Assembly: GCF_004363315.1 (NCBI RefSeq) | Contig: NZ_SNYL01000003.1 | Location: 33,342 to 97,341 of the forward strand | Length of the DNA: 64,000 nucleotides | Source: Tepidicella xavieri | Lineage (GTDB): Bacteria > Pseudomonadota > Gammaproteobacteria > Burkholderiales > Burkholderiaceae_C | Direction of reading: 5' to 3' | In this document: one piece after another, positions 53,504 to 62,451 of the stretch | Layout of the letters: every line of letters begins with the position of its first letter | Numbering within the stretch: the stretch's first letter is position 1 | The notes under the pieces: generated by a model | Seen by the model: the letters and a program-made list of their open reading frames with translations, nothing else | What the model was told of the DNA's origin: nothing | Database searches by the model: none | Translations under genes and position numbers: made by a program

Positions 53504-54922
53504 TCAACGGCTGGCCGCCCACTGCACCAGCGCATCCAGGGCCGGTCGGGCGGCGCGGGCGTTGGGGTGGTTGACGATGGCCACCAGCACCAGTCGCTGC
53601 CCGTCGGGGCGGTGCACATACCCGGCCAAGGCCTGCACATCGCGCAGGCTGCCGGTCTTCAGATGGGCCAGCCCCTCACCCATGGCGCTGCGGCGCAAGG
53701 TGCCATCCATGCCGCTGACCGGCAACGACGCCATCAGCTCCGGCATCATGGGGGACACATAGGCCACCTGCAGCAACCGGGCCAAGGCATCGGCGCTGAT
53801 GCGGGCATCGCGGCTGAGGCCCGCGCCGTTGTCCACCAGCGGCGCAGGCGGCACGGGGCCGATGCGCTGACCCCACCATTGGGCGATGCGCTCACGCGCC
53901 GCGTCGAACGTGGCCGGACGCCCAGGGGTCTGGGCCAAGGCCAACAGCAGGTGCTGCGCCATCACGTTGTTGCTGAACTTGTTGACGTCGCGCACCACCT
54001 CGGTCAGCGGCACGGACTCCAGGGCGATGCGCTCTTGCGCCTGCGGCGGCGTCAGCCCCTCGCGCACCTGACCGTCGAGCCGACCGCCCAGGGCTTGCCA
54101 CATGCCCTGCACGGCGCGCAGCGCCATGGCGGAGGGCTCCGGATGGGCCAGAGGCCAGCTGCGCTCGCCGCAAGCAGCCGGGTAGCTGCCGCCAAAGCGC
54201 GGCCGCAACGGGTCGGCAAAATCGGCCCGTAAACTGGCCCGCCAGTCGCCACAGGCCCCGCCGGTCAGCGGCACCGTGATCGGCCATTGCACGCCGGCCA
54301 AGGGGGGCTCCATGCCCACCCGGGCCACCCCGGCGCCGGCATCGGGGACGAAGGTGAACACCTGCGACTTGAAGTTCACCAGCAAGGCATCCGGGGCCGC
54401 GTTGTAAGGGCGCAGCGGCTCGCCGTCGAAGGCGCCAGGATCGATGGGGGGCAGATCGAAGGTGCTGCGATCGACCACGATGTCGCCGGCGATGCGCGTG
54501 ATGCCCAGGGCCTGGACGCGGCGCATCAGCAACCAGAGCTTTTCCGAAACGAGTTTCGGGTCGCCACCGCCTTTGAGGTAGAGGTGGCCTTGCAGCACGC
54601 CGTCTTGCACCGGGGCGTCGGTCAGCACCGCGGTGCGCCACACGTGAGCAGGCCCCAGCAGGTCGAGCGCGGCAAACGTGGTCACCAGCTTCATGGTCGA
54701 AGCCGGGTTGACAGGCTCCCCCGCTCGGTGGCTCACCCAAGGGGGCGCGCCGGGGACGGCCGGGGCCACCACCACCGCCAGCGCGTCGGGCGGCAACTGC
54801 GCCCGCTGCAACGCCGCCTGCACATCGGCAGGCAGTCCGCTGGCCTGCGCCCATCCCCCAACAAGCATGCCCAGCAGGCAGGCCCACCCCCAACGCCGAC
54901 ACCACGTCATCCAACCACGCAT
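53504..54922 (-). CDS. dacB: D-alanyl-D-alanine carboxypeptidase/endopeptidase (PBP4 type)
   Basis: A 472-residue periplasmic low-molecular-weight penicillin-binding protein (class C). Seen: export signal ending near GWAQASG, the SxxK motif at S75-K78 in NPASTMKLVTTF, the SxN motif in NKFSNNVMAQHL, and KTG in HLKTGSLRDVQAL. It trims or cuts cross-links in peptidoglycan. The start may be the first or the second methionine (MTWCRR). It diverges from tsaB across only 34 bases, where CCCTGCATTATGCGGGG forms a small inverted repeat. Confidence 0.92.
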   Translation of the reverse strand: MRGWMTWCRRWGWACLLGMLVGGWAQASGLPADVQAALQRAQLPPDALAVVVAPAVPGAPPWVSHRAGEPVNPASTMKLVTTFAALDLLGPAHVWRTAVLTDAPVQDGVLQGHLYLKGGGDPKLVSEKLWLLMRRVQALGITRIAGDIVVDRSTFDLPPIDPGAFDGEPLRPYNAAPDALLVNFKSQVFTFVPDAGAGVARVGMEPPLAGVQWPITVPLTGGACGDWRASLRADFADPLRPRFGGSYPAACGERSWPLAHPEPSAMALRAVQGMWQALGGRLDGQVREGLTPPQAQERIALESVPLTEVVRDVNKFSNNVMAQHLLLALAQTPGRPATFDAARERIAQWWGQRIGPVPPAPLVDNGAGLSRDARISADALARLLQVAYVSPMMPELMASLPVSGMDGTLRRSAMGEGLAHLKTGSLRDVQALAGYVHRPDGQRLVLVAIVNHPNARAARPALDALVQWAASR

Positions 54923-54956
54923 CCCTGCATTATGCGGGGCACCGGATAATCACGGC

Positions 54957-55787
54957 ATGACCGCATCGCCCTCCTCTTCCCCGGCCTGGCCGAACAAAGT
55001 GCTGGCCTTGGACACCAGCACCGACCGTCTGAGCATCGCCGTGGGCGCGGCCGGTCAGGCGGCGCTGTTGCACCACGAAGCCGAAGGCGGGGCCCAGGCA
55101 TCGGCCACGCTGTTGCCCGCCATCCTGGACATGCTCGATGCGGCAGGCTGGCGCCTGGACGAGCTCGAAGCCATCGCCTTCGGCTGCGGGCCCGGCACCT
55201 TCACCGGCCTGCGCACGGCCTGCGCCGTGGTCCAGGGCCTGGCCGTGGCGGGCCGCCCGGGCGGCATCCCCGTGATTCCTGTCCATGGCCTGCTGGCGGT
55301 GGCTCGGGCGGCGCTGGATCGCTGGCTGGCACAGCACGGCGACTGGCCTGGCGGACGCCTCTCCGCGGCGCTGGACGCCCGCATGGACGAAATGTATGTG
55401 GCCGACGTGGCGGTGACCCCGGCCACCGACATGCCCGACGGCTGGCGGCTGGCATTGGTCCAAGACGCCCGGTTGTGCACCCCCCCCGCGCTGGCCACGG
55501 CGGATGGCTGGCCAGTCAGCCCCGCCACCCCGCCCACCCTGCTGGCGGGCAACGTATCGGGCTACGCCTCCCGCTGGCCCACAGCCTGGCAGACCGTGCC
55601 CCTGATCCCTGCCTGGCCCGATGCCCAAGCCTTGCTACGCCTCAGCGCCGCCCTGTGGGCAGCGGGTGCCGCCGTGCCCGCCGCCGCGGCCCAGCCGCTG
55701 TATGTGCGCGACAAAGTCGCCCTCACCACCGAAGAGCGCGAACGGCTGCGCCCACCCGGCCACATGCCACCCGCCCCTAAGCCATGA
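54957..55787 (+). CDS. tsaB: tRNA threonylcarbamoyladenosine biosynthesis protein TsaB
   Basis: A 276-residue ASKHA-fold protein that joins TsaD and TsaE to make t6A37 on tRNAs that read ANN codons. Seen: VLALDTSTDRLSIAVG at the start, LLPAILDMLDAAGW, and FGCGPGTFTGLRTACAVVQGLA. The frame is open much further upstream within dacB antisense, but ATG 54957 gives the family N-terminus. GATAAT at 54945-54950 may be a -10 very close to the start. Its stop overlaps the rimI start in ATGA. Confidence 0.93.
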   Translation: MTASPSSSPAWPNKVLALDTSTDRLSIAVGAAGQAALLHHEAEGGAQASATLLPAILDMLDAAGWRLDELEAIAFGCGPGTFTGLRTACAVVQGLAVAGRPGGIPVIPVHGLLAVARAALDRWLAQHGDWPGGRLSAALDARMDEMYVADVAVTPATDMPDGWRLALVQDARLCTPPALATADGWPVSPATPPTLLAGNVSGYASRWPTAWQTVPLIPAWPDAQALLRLSAALWAAGAAVPAAAAQPLYVRDKVALTTEERERLRPPGHMPPAPKP

Positions 55788-56335
55788 ACCCGTGGCCCGA
55801 TGCCCTGCCGCCCCCAGACCAGCGGGTCGGCTTCACCCCCATGACCGACGCGGTGCTCGACCTCATCGCCGAGGTGGACAAGACCGCTTACGCCCATCCC
55901 TGGAGCCGGCGCCATTTTGCTGACTCGTTGCACCAGGGCCACCTCATGCAGATGCTGGTCATGCGTCCGTCGCCCCCGCTGGACCCTGCCACCTGGACCC
56001 ATGCCCCCGCGCTGCCAGACGGCCGCTGGCTGCTGGGCTACCTGGTGGCCATGGAAGGGGTGGAGGAAGTGCATCTGCTCAACCTGACCACGGTGCCGCT
56101 GCACCGGCGCCGTGGCTGGGCCCGCCGCATGCTGGCCGCGCTGGTGGCCTGGGCGCAGACCCGCGGCGCCCAGGCCCTGTGGCTGGAGGTGCGGGCCAGC
56201 AACCAAGCGGCGCGCGCCCTGTATGAGGGTTGCGGCTTTGCGGCCGTGGGCGTGCGCAAAGGCTATTACCCCGACCACGGCATCCAGCGCGAGGACGCCG
56301 TGGTGATGCGTCGCGTGCTCGACCCATTACACTGA
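55784..56335 (+). CDS. rimI: Ribosomal-protein-alanine N-acetyltransferase RimI
   Basis: A 183-residue GNAT acetyltransferase that acetylates the N-terminal alanine of S18. Seen: VDKTAYAHPWSRRHFADSL, the acetyl-CoA loop VPLHRRRGWARRML, and LEVRASNQAARALYEGCGFAAVGVRKGYY. About 25 residues longer than typical, by an insert around MRPSPPLDPATWTHAP before the central strand. The tsaB-rimI coupling is widespread. Confidence 0.92.
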   Translation: MNPWPDALPPPDQRVGFTPMTDAVLDLIAEVDKTAYAHPWSRRHFADSLHQGHLMQMLVMRPSPPLDPATWTHAPALPDGRWLLGYLVAMEGVEEVHLLNLTTVPLHRRRGWARRMLAALVAWAQTRGAQALWLEVRASNQAARALYEGCGFAAVGVRKGYYPDHGIQREDAVVMRRVLDPLH

Positions 56336-56340
56336 CCCGC

Positions 56341-57252
56341 ATGTCTGCCGCTCCTATCTTGGCACCAAGCGTGCCCCGGCTCAGCCCCCGCCAGCGTGCC
56401 ATGCTGGTGGAAATGGGCGTGCCGGTGTGGTGGCCGGCCGACAGCGAGCCCACCTCGCCCCCGGCCGCGGCCCAGGCGGCCACCCGCGCCATGCCCGAGG
56501 CGCCCACCAGGCCCGAGGCCAAACCCGTGGACGCACCGCCGCCCCCGCGCGTTCCCCACGGCCCCCCCGGCGTCCCCGCGGCACAGGCCGCGGCGCCTGT
56601 GACGCCCGGCGGCACCGAACACCCCGCCCCCCTGCTGCCCGACCTCCCCAGCCTGGAAGCCTGCGTGCACGACTGCCGCCGCTGCGTGCTCGGCCAAAGG
56701 CGCCAGCGGGCCGTCCCCGGCATGGGCGATGCGCAGCCCGACTGGCTCATCGTGGGCGAGGCGCCGGGCGAGGAGGAGGACCGTCAGGGCCTGCCCTTCG
56801 TGGGGCGGGCGGGCCAGCTCCTCGACCGCATGCTTGCTGCCATAGGGTTGGCGCGCGGGCACAAGGTCTATATCGCCAACATCATCAAATGCCGGCCGCC
56901 GCTCAACCGCAACCCCGACCCGGCCGAGATCGCGCAATGCAGCCCCTACCTGCTGCGTCAGATTGCGCTGCTGCGCCCCCGCCTCATCGTGGCGATGGGC
57001 CGGTTCGCCGCGCAAACCCTGCTGGCCGAAGGGGGCACCCTGCCTCCCGAAACGGCTCGCCAAATGCCCTTGGGCAAACTGCGTGGCCAGGTCCATCGGG
57101 CCTCCCTGGGTGGGCTGGAATTGCCCGTCATCGTCACCTACCACCCGGCCTACTTGCTGCGCAGCCCCGCGGAAAAAGCCAAAGCCTGGGCCGACCTGTG
57201 CCTGGCGCTGGAGACATTCGACGCGCTGCCAGCGCCGTTTAGCAAGCCGTAA
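56341..57252 (+). CDS. Family 4 uracil-DNA glycosylase
   Basis: A 303-residue iron-sulfur uracil-DNA glycosylase that removes uracil from DNA. Cluster cysteines are likely C112 and C115 (CVHDCRRC), C184 (ANIIKCRP) and C200 (EIAQC). Catalytic loop GEAPGEEEDRQGLPFVGRAG at about 139-158, and VTYHPAYLL near the end. The first 100 residues are a Pro/Ala-rich region without fold, longer than in many homologues. Start ATG 56341 is five bases after the rimI stop, so tsaB, rimI and this gene form one transcript. Confidence 0.92.
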   Translation: MSAAPILAPSVPRLSPRQRAMLVEMGVPVWWPADSEPTSPPAAAQAATRAMPEAPTRPEAKPVDAPPPPRVPHGPPGVPAAQAAAPVTPGGTEHPAPLLPDLPSLEACVHDCRRCVLGQRRQRAVPGMGDAQPDWLIVGEAPGEEEDRQGLPFVGRAGQLLDRMLAAIGLARGHKVYIANIIKCRPPLNRNPDPAEIAQCSPYLLRQIALLRPRLIVAMGRFAAQTLLAEGGTLPPETARQMPLGKLRGQVHRASLGGLELPVIVTYHPAYLLRSPAEKAKAWADLCLALETFDALPAPFSKP

Positions 57253-57346
57253 CAGTGGTAACGGTTGACGCCAGTGCTTGAAGGCGCCCCGCGCCGGTGG
57301 TACCGTATGCATGCATGCCTGCGTCCAGGCACCTACAGGAAACACC

Positions 57347-58387
57347 ATGATGATCCAACCCCTCGCTCGCGTCTGGCTGGCGCTATTGGCCTTGTGCATG
57401 TTCAGTGTGTCCGCAGTGGCACAGACCCGCCCCGCCATCCAGACCTTCACCGTGCAGCAGGTGACCGAGCTGACCCCTGGCACGGAGCTGGTGTTCCAGC
57501 TCAACGGCACCCCCGGTGCCACGGTGACACTGACCCTGGAAGGCAGCACCAACACCGTCGCCCTGCGTGAAACCCGGCCTGGCCGCTATGACGGCAGCTA
57601 CACCCTCAGCGTGCGGGATCAGGTCAAGCACAGCAGTCAGGTGCGTGCCATCATGCGCTTGGGCAGCGCCGAAACACAGGCCGTCCTCGGCCAGACGCTG
57701 CTGACCGCTGCCGCCCACCAACGAGCCGTGGCGGCCGCCACCCCCACGCCGGTCATCGACTATTTCGCCACCCAGGCCACCGGTTGGACGGGCGGACATG
57801 AAATCACCCTGACGGTACGCGGAACGCCGGGCGCCCAGGCCACGGCCACCCTGGCCGGTACCGATGTTCGCCCCACGCTCAGCGAGGTCAAACCCGGCGA
57901 ATACAGCGGCACCTACACCATCCGCACGCGCGATTCGATCAGCGAGCGCAGCCAGGCCAGCGTCACGCTGGCACTGGCCGGCAAAACCGTGAAAGTGGAC
58001 AAGCCCCTGGGGGCCGCCGCGGTCCACCCCACATTGGCCCAACGCCAGAGTTGCGCCACCTGTGGCGTGGTGCAAGCCGTCCAGGCCGTGGAAGTGGAAG
58101 GCGAAGCCGGCGTCGGCGGCATGATTGCCGGCGGCGTGGCTGGTGCCGTGCTGGGCAGCCAAGTGGGCAAAGGCAGCGGCCGCACGGCTGCCCAGGTGCT
58201 GGGGGCCGTGGGAGGCGCCTATGCCGGGCGCGAAATCGAAAAGACCTTGAAAAAGGAAACCCGCTACGACGTGACCGTGCGGCTGCACAACGGCACGGTA
58301 CAGACCGTGCGCATGGCCCAGGACCCGGGCCTCGCTGTGGGTCGTCAGGTCAAGATCGTGGACGGTGCGGTGGTCGCCAACGACTGA
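57347..58387 (+). CDS. Glycine-zipper envelope protein with duplicated beta domain
   Basis: A 346-residue secreted protein. Signal peptide to about residue 26 (VSAVAQ). Two similar domains follow, about 31-106 and 137-212; shared landmarks are GTPGA, RPG/KPGEYxGxYT and a Val-rich C-terminal strand. Then a CATC motif at about 236-239, a glycine zipper 2TM region at about 257-295 (GVGGMIAGGVAGAVLGSQVG and continuing), and a C-terminal YDVTVRLHNGTVQTVRM domain as in SlyB/Pcp outer-membrane proteins. ATG 57347 has AGGA at 57337-57340. No lipobox is seen, so it is probably not a lipoprotein. The role is unknown; envelope stability is a guess from SlyB. Confidence 0.8.
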   Translation: MMIQPLARVWLALLALCMFSVSAVAQTRPAIQTFTVQQVTELTPGTELVFQLNGTPGATVTLTLEGSTNTVALRETRPGRYDGSYTLSVRDQVKHSSQVRAIMRLGSAETQAVLGQTLLTAAAHQRAVAAATPTPVIDYFATQATGWTGGHEITLTVRGTPGAQATATLAGTDVRPTLSEVKPGEYSGTYTIRTRDSISERSQASVTLALAGKTVKVDKPLGAAAVHPTLAQRQSCATCGVVQAVQAVEVEGEAGVGGMIAGGVAGAVLGSQVGKGSGRTAAQVLGAVGGAYAGREIEKTLKKETRYDVTVRLHNGTVQTVRMAQDPGLAVGRQVKIVDGAVVAND

Positions 58388-58414
58388 CGACCACCGGCAC
58401 CTGGCACCAGCGCC

Positions 58415-59461
58415 TCACACGCCGATGCGGCCTTCTTCCACCGCGTGGCAAGCCACACGCACCCCATGGAAGGTCTGCATCGCGGGGCGTTCGGCTTTGC
58501 AGCGGGCGTTCGCATGGGGGCAGCGTGGGTGAAACGCACAGCCACTCGGCGGGTTGAGCGGATTGGGCACTTCCCCCTGCACCGGCGTGCGCGCGCGGCC
58601 CGTGTCGTGCATCTTGGGGATGGCATCGAGCAGCATCCGGGTGTAGGGGTGGCGGGGCGTGTTGAACAAGGTGCTCTTGTCGGCCAGTTCGACCAAGCGG
58701 CCCAAGTACATCACGCCGACCTGATCGCTCACGTGCCGCACCACCGCCAGGTTGTGGCTGATGAACAGATAGGTCAACCCCTGCTGGCGCTGCAGGTCTT
58801 TCATGATGTTGAGCACCTGGGCCTGCACGCTCACATCCAGCGCCGAGGTGGGCTCGTCGCACACCAGAAACTCCGGATGCGTGGCCAAGGCGCGGGCGAT
58901 CGAGATGCGCTGGCGCTGACCGCCGGAGAACTGGTGCGGGTACTTCACCATGTCCAGCGGGCTCAGGCCCACCGATTGCAGCAGTTCCCCCACCCGGTCC
59001 TTGATGGCCTGGGGATCGCGCAGCAGCCCATGCTCGCGCAGGGGTTCGGCCACGATGTCGGCCACGCGCCAGCGCGGATTGAGGCTGGCGTAAGGGTCCT
59101 GGAAGATCATCTGGATGCGGCGACGCAATTGCCGGCCTTCGGCGGTCGCGTAAGCGGCATGGGCGTCTTGCCCGTCGAAGGTGAAACGGCCGCGGGTGGG
59201 CGCATACAACCCCACCAGCAGACGCGCCACGGTGCTCTTGCCACAGCCGGATTCCCCGACCAGCGCCAGCGTCTGGCCGCGCTGGATCTCGAAACTCACC
59301 CCATCGACGGCGTGCAGGAGCTGGCGCGGCTTGCGCTCCAGCACCCGGTTCAGCCAGGGGGCCGACACGTCGAACGTGCGGGTCAGGTCGTGGGCCTGCA
59401 CCAGCGGGGCCGTGGCAGAGGAAGCGGCAGAAGTGGACATCGGTTCCATGACGAGGCTCAT
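58415..59461 (-). CDS. dppF: Dipeptide ABC transporter ATP-binding protein DppF
   Basis: A 348-residue ABC ATPase. Seen: Walker [28 protein letters not shown], signature [15 protein letters not shown], Walker [17 protein letters not shown], and the C-terminal oligopeptide-transporter domain with [12 protein letters not shown] and [18 protein letters not shown] (metal-cluster-type cysteines). The ATG overlaps the dppD stop as ATGA. It is the last gene of the operon. Confidence 0.92.
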   Translation of the reverse strand: MSLVMEPMSTSAASSATAPLVQAHDLTRTFDVSAPWLNRVLERKPRQLLHAVDGVSFEIQRGQTLALVGESGCGKSTVARLLVGLYAPTRGRFTFDGQDAHAAYATAEGRQLRRRIQMIFQDPYASLNPRWRVADIVAEPLREHGLLRDPQAIKDRVGELLQSVGLSPLDMVKYPHQFSGGQRQRISIARALATHPEFLVCDEPTSALDVSVQAQVLNIMKDLQRQQGLTYLFISHNLAVVRHVSDQVGVMYLGRLVELADKSTLFNTPRHPYTRMLLDAIPKMHDTGRARTPVQGEVPNPLNPPSGCAFHPRCPHANARCKAERPAMQTFHGVRVACHAVEEGRIGV

Positions 59462-60462
59462 GCGACGGCCTCCGGTTGAGCGGTGGACGAAACGGCGCCG
59501 CCGCCGGCCTCGTGCAGCCAGCAGGCCGCCTGCGTGGCGCCTGCGGGCATCAGATCGGGGCGGTCAAGGGTGCAACGCGGCAAGGCGTGCGCGCAACGCG
59601 GGTTGAAAGCGCAGCCCGTGGGGATGGCGTTGAGCCGCGGCATCGCCCCATCGATCTGGTGCAGACGCTCGCGCTCGACATCCATGTCGGGGATGCAGCT
59701 CATGAGGCCACGGGTGTAGGGGTGCGCCGGGTGGTTGATCACCTCGTGCACCGGGCCGATTTCGGCCACCCGGCCGGCGTACATGACGGCCACGCGGTCG
59801 CAGGTTTCAGCAATCACGCCCATGTCGTGCGTGATCAGCATCACCGCCGCCCCGCGCTCCTTGCAGATGGTCTTGAGCAGGGTGATGATCTGCGCCTGGA
59901 TGGACACGTCCAGCGCGGTCGTCGGCTCGTCGGCCACGATGAGCTTGGGCTCGGCCGCCAGGGCCAGGGCAATCACGACGCGCTGGCGCATGCCGCCGCT
60001 GAACTGGTGCGGGTAGTGGTCGATGCGCTCCTCGGCGGCCGGGATGCCCGTGTCCTTGAGCAGCTGGATGGCGCGCTGACGTGCCTCGGCCCGACTCACC
60101 GGCAGGTGGGTCATGATGGTTTCCACCAATTGGCGTCCGATGGAGTACAGCGGGTTCAGGGAGGTCAACGGGTCCTGGAAAATCGCGCCGATCTGCCGCC
60201 CGCGCACCTGACGCATCTGCTCGTGCGGCAGGTTGTCGATGCGGCGGCCTTCCAGCAGGATCTCGCCGTTGGCCACACGCCCCGGGGGCTCCAGCAGCCC
60301 GATGATGGAGGCGCCGGTCAGCGACTTGCCGGCACCGGACTCACCCACCACCCCCAGGATCTCACCGGGGGCGATGTCGAAGGACACGTCGTCGAGCGCG
60401 CGCAGGGTGCCGCGCCGGCCCGGGAATTCGACGACCAGGTTCTTGACTTGCAACAGACTCAT
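59458..60462 (-). CDS. dppD: Dipeptide ABC transporter ATP-binding protein DppD
   Basis: A 334-residue ABC ATPase partner of DppF. Seen: Walker [31 protein letters not shown], signature [15 protein letters not shown], Walker [17 protein letters not shown], and C-terminal [13 protein letters not shown] with [20 protein letters not shown]. The ATG lies ten bases after dppC, with GAGGAGA as ribosome site. Confidence 0.92.
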   Translation of the reverse strand: MSLLQVKNLVVEFPGRRGTLRALDDVSFDIAPGEILGVVGESGAGKSLTGASIIGLLEPPGRVANGEILLEGRRIDNLPHEQMRQVRGRQIGAIFQDPLTSLNPLYSIGRQLVETIMTHLPVSRAEARQRAIQLLKDTGIPAAEERIDHYPHQFSGGMRQRVVIALALAAEPKLIVADEPTTALDVSIQAQIITLLKTICKERGAAVMLITHDMGVIAETCDRVAVMYAGRVAEIGPVHEVINHPAHPYTRGLMSCIPDMDVERERLHQIDGAMPRLNAIPTGCAFNPRCAHALPRCTLDRPDLMPAGATQAACWLHEAGGGAVSSTAQPEAVA

Positions 60463-60472
60463 GGACGTCTCC

Positions 60473-61384
60473 TCAGCGCAGTCGGGGGTTGAGGGCGTCG
60501 CGCAGCCAGTCGCCCAGCAGGTTGACGCTCAGGGCAATCAGCACCAGCACCACGCCCGGGAAGATGGTGATCCACCACTCACCCGAGAACAGGTAGTCGT
60601 TGCCGATGCGGATCAGCGTGCCCAGCGAAGGCGACGTGGGCGGCGCGCCCACGCCCAGGAAGGACAGCGTGGCTTCGGTGATGATGGCCGTGGCCACCTG
60701 GATGGTGGCCAGCACCAGCACCGGCCCGAGCACGTTGGGCAGCACATGCTTGCGCATGATGCGCAGCGGCGCCACGCCGATGACGCGCGCCGCCTGCACA
60801 TACTCCTTCTGCCGCTCCACGAGGGTGGAGCCGCGCACCGTGCGGGCGTACTGCACCCAGCCGGTCAGCGAAATCGACAGAATCAGCACGCCGAAGGCCA
60901 GCGTCTCGTGGGCGTTGGGAAACAGCGCGCGGCCCACGCCGGCGATCAGCAAAGCCACCAAGATGGCGGGGAAAGACAGCATCACGTCGCACAGGCGCAT
61001 GAGGAAAGCATCGAGCCAGCCGCCGAAGAAGCCGGCGAGCAGGCCCAGCGTGACGCCGACCAGCACCGACAGCACGACCGAAGCCACGCCCACGGCCAGC
61101 GAGATGCGTGCGCCATACATCAATGCCGAGAGGATGTCGCGCCCTTGGTCATCGGTGCCGAGCGGAAACTCCCAACGTCCGTCCGCGCTCCAGGCGGGCG
61201 GCAGGCGGGCGTTGCCCAATTCCAGCGTGGCCAGATCGAACGGATTGTGCGGAGCCACCCAGGGGGCGAAGGCGGCGCAAAACACACAGATGAAGGCAAT
61301 CACGGCGGCCGTGATCGCAGTCGGAGAGGTGCGGAAACTGTAGCCGACATCACTGTCGAGCCAGCGTTTGAGTGTGGAAATCAT
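60473..61384 (-). CDS. dppC: Dipeptide ABC transporter permease DppC
   Basis: A 303-residue permease with six membrane segments. Seen: N-terminal DVGYSFRTSPTAITAAVIAF, the LGTDDQGRDILSALMYGARISL block typical of DppC/OppC, and the cytoplasmic EAA loop VQAARVIGVAPLRIMRKHVLPN. Start ATG 61384 with AGGAGGCGA upstream. It stands between dppB and dppD. Confidence 0.92.
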   Translation of the reverse strand: MISTLKRWLDSDVGYSFRTSPTAITAAVIAFICVFCAAFAPWVAPHNPFDLATLELGNARLPPAWSADGRWEFPLGTDDQGRDILSALMYGARISLAVGVASVVLSVLVGVTLGLLAGFFGGWLDAFLMRLCDVMLSFPAILVALLIAGVGRALFPNAHETLAFGVLILSISLTGWVQYARTVRGSTLVERQKEYVQAARVIGVAPLRIMRKHVLPNVLGPVLVLATIQVATAIITEATLSFLGVGAPPTSPSLGTLIRIGNDYLFSGEWWITIFPGVVLVLIALSVNLLGDWLRDALNPRLR

Positions 61385-61400
61385 GATGGGGGTCGCCTCC

Positions 61401-62381
61401 TCAATGCCCGCCAGCCTTGTCCACGCGCAGACGCGGATCGACGGCAAAGTACAGCAGGTCAACGATCAGGTTGATGACGACGAAAATCAGCGCGATCAGG
61501 CACAGATAGGCGGCCATGACCGGGATGTCGGCGAAGGTGACGGCCTGGATGAACAGCAGCCCCATGCCGGGCCACTGGAACACCGTCTCGGTGATGATGG
61601 CAAACGCGATCAGCCCACCGAGCTGCAGGCCGGTGATGGTCATCACGGGCACCAGCGTGTTTTTCAGCGCATGGCCGAAATGCACGGCGCGGTCGCTCAG
61701 GCCGCGGGCGCGGGCGAACTTGATGTAGTCGGTGCGCAGCACCTCCAGCATCTCGGCGCGCACCAGTCGCATGATCAGGGTGAGCTGGAAGATGGCCAGG
61801 GTCACCGCCGGCAACGTGATGTGGTGCCAGCCCTTGGCAGTCAGCAGGCCCGTGGTCCACCACCCCAGCGCGGTGACTTCGCCCCGGCCAAAGCTGGGAA
61901 ACCAGCCCAGTTGCACCGCGAACACCAGAATCAGCAAAATGCCGATCAGGAACGTGGGCAGCGAGACCCCCAACAGCGAGACGGTCATGAACACCTGACT
62001 GAGGAAAGAGCCGCGGCGCAGCGCCGCGTACACCCCCATCGGGATGCCCACGATCAGCGCCAGCAACGCCGCCACCACGGCGAGCTCCAGCGTCGCGGGG
62101 AAACGTTCGGCAATGAGTTGCGACACCGGTACGCCCTGTCGCAGACTGATGCCAAACTGGCCCTGCATGGCATTGAGCAGGAAGTGCCAGAACTGGACGA
62201 TGAACGGTTGATCCAGACCCAGAGCGGCGCGCATCTCGGCCACCTGCTCCGGCGTTGCGTCCTGCCCCAGGATGAAGATGACCGGGTCACCCACATATTG
62301 GAACAGCATGAATGAAACGAAGGCCACGGCGACCATGACGAGCACGGCCTGCCCGAGCCTTCGCAAAATGAAAGCCAGCAT
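61401..62381 (-). CDS. dppB: Dipeptide ABC transporter permease DppB
   Basis: A 326-residue permease with six membrane segments. Seen: MLAFILRRLGQAVLVMVAVAF, the periplasmic loop with LGLDQPFIVQFWHFL, and the EAA loop DYIKFARARGLSDRAVHFGHALKN followed by VFQWPGMG. Its start is 70 bases after dppA, with a perfect 12-bp hairpin in the gap. Confidence 0.92.
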   Translation of the reverse strand: MLAFILRRLGQAVLVMVAVAFVSFMLFQYVGDPVIFILGQDATPEQVAEMRAALGLDQPFIVQFWHFLLNAMQGQFGISLRQGVPVSQLIAERFPATLELAVVAALLALIVGIPMGVYAALRRGSFLSQVFMTVSLLGVSLPTFLIGILLILVFAVQLGWFPSFGRGEVTALGWWTTGLLTAKGWHHITLPAVTLAIFQLTLIMRLVRAEMLEVLRTDYIKFARARGLSDRAVHFGHALKNTLVPVMTITGLQLGGLIAFAIITETVFQWPGMGLLFIQAVTFADIPVMAAYLCLIALIFVVINLIVDLLYFAVDPRLRVDKAGGH

Positions 62382-62399
62382 ATCGGTAGGTCCCAGAAA

Positions 62400-62427
62400 G
62401 GGTATCGGGCCTGATGGCCCGATACCC
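62400..62427 (-). terminator. Perfect hairpin between dppA and dppB
   Basis: GGGTATCGGGCC at 62400-62411 and GGCCCGATACCC at 62416-62427 pair over 12 bases around the loop TGAT. In the direction of transcription no T run follows, so a full intrinsic terminator is unlikely. Such hairpins between a binding-protein gene and its permease gene often protect the upstream mRNA end or attenuate read-through, giving more binding protein than permease. Confidence 0.6.
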
Positions 62428-62451
62428 TGTGTTGACGCAATCCCTGACGGA

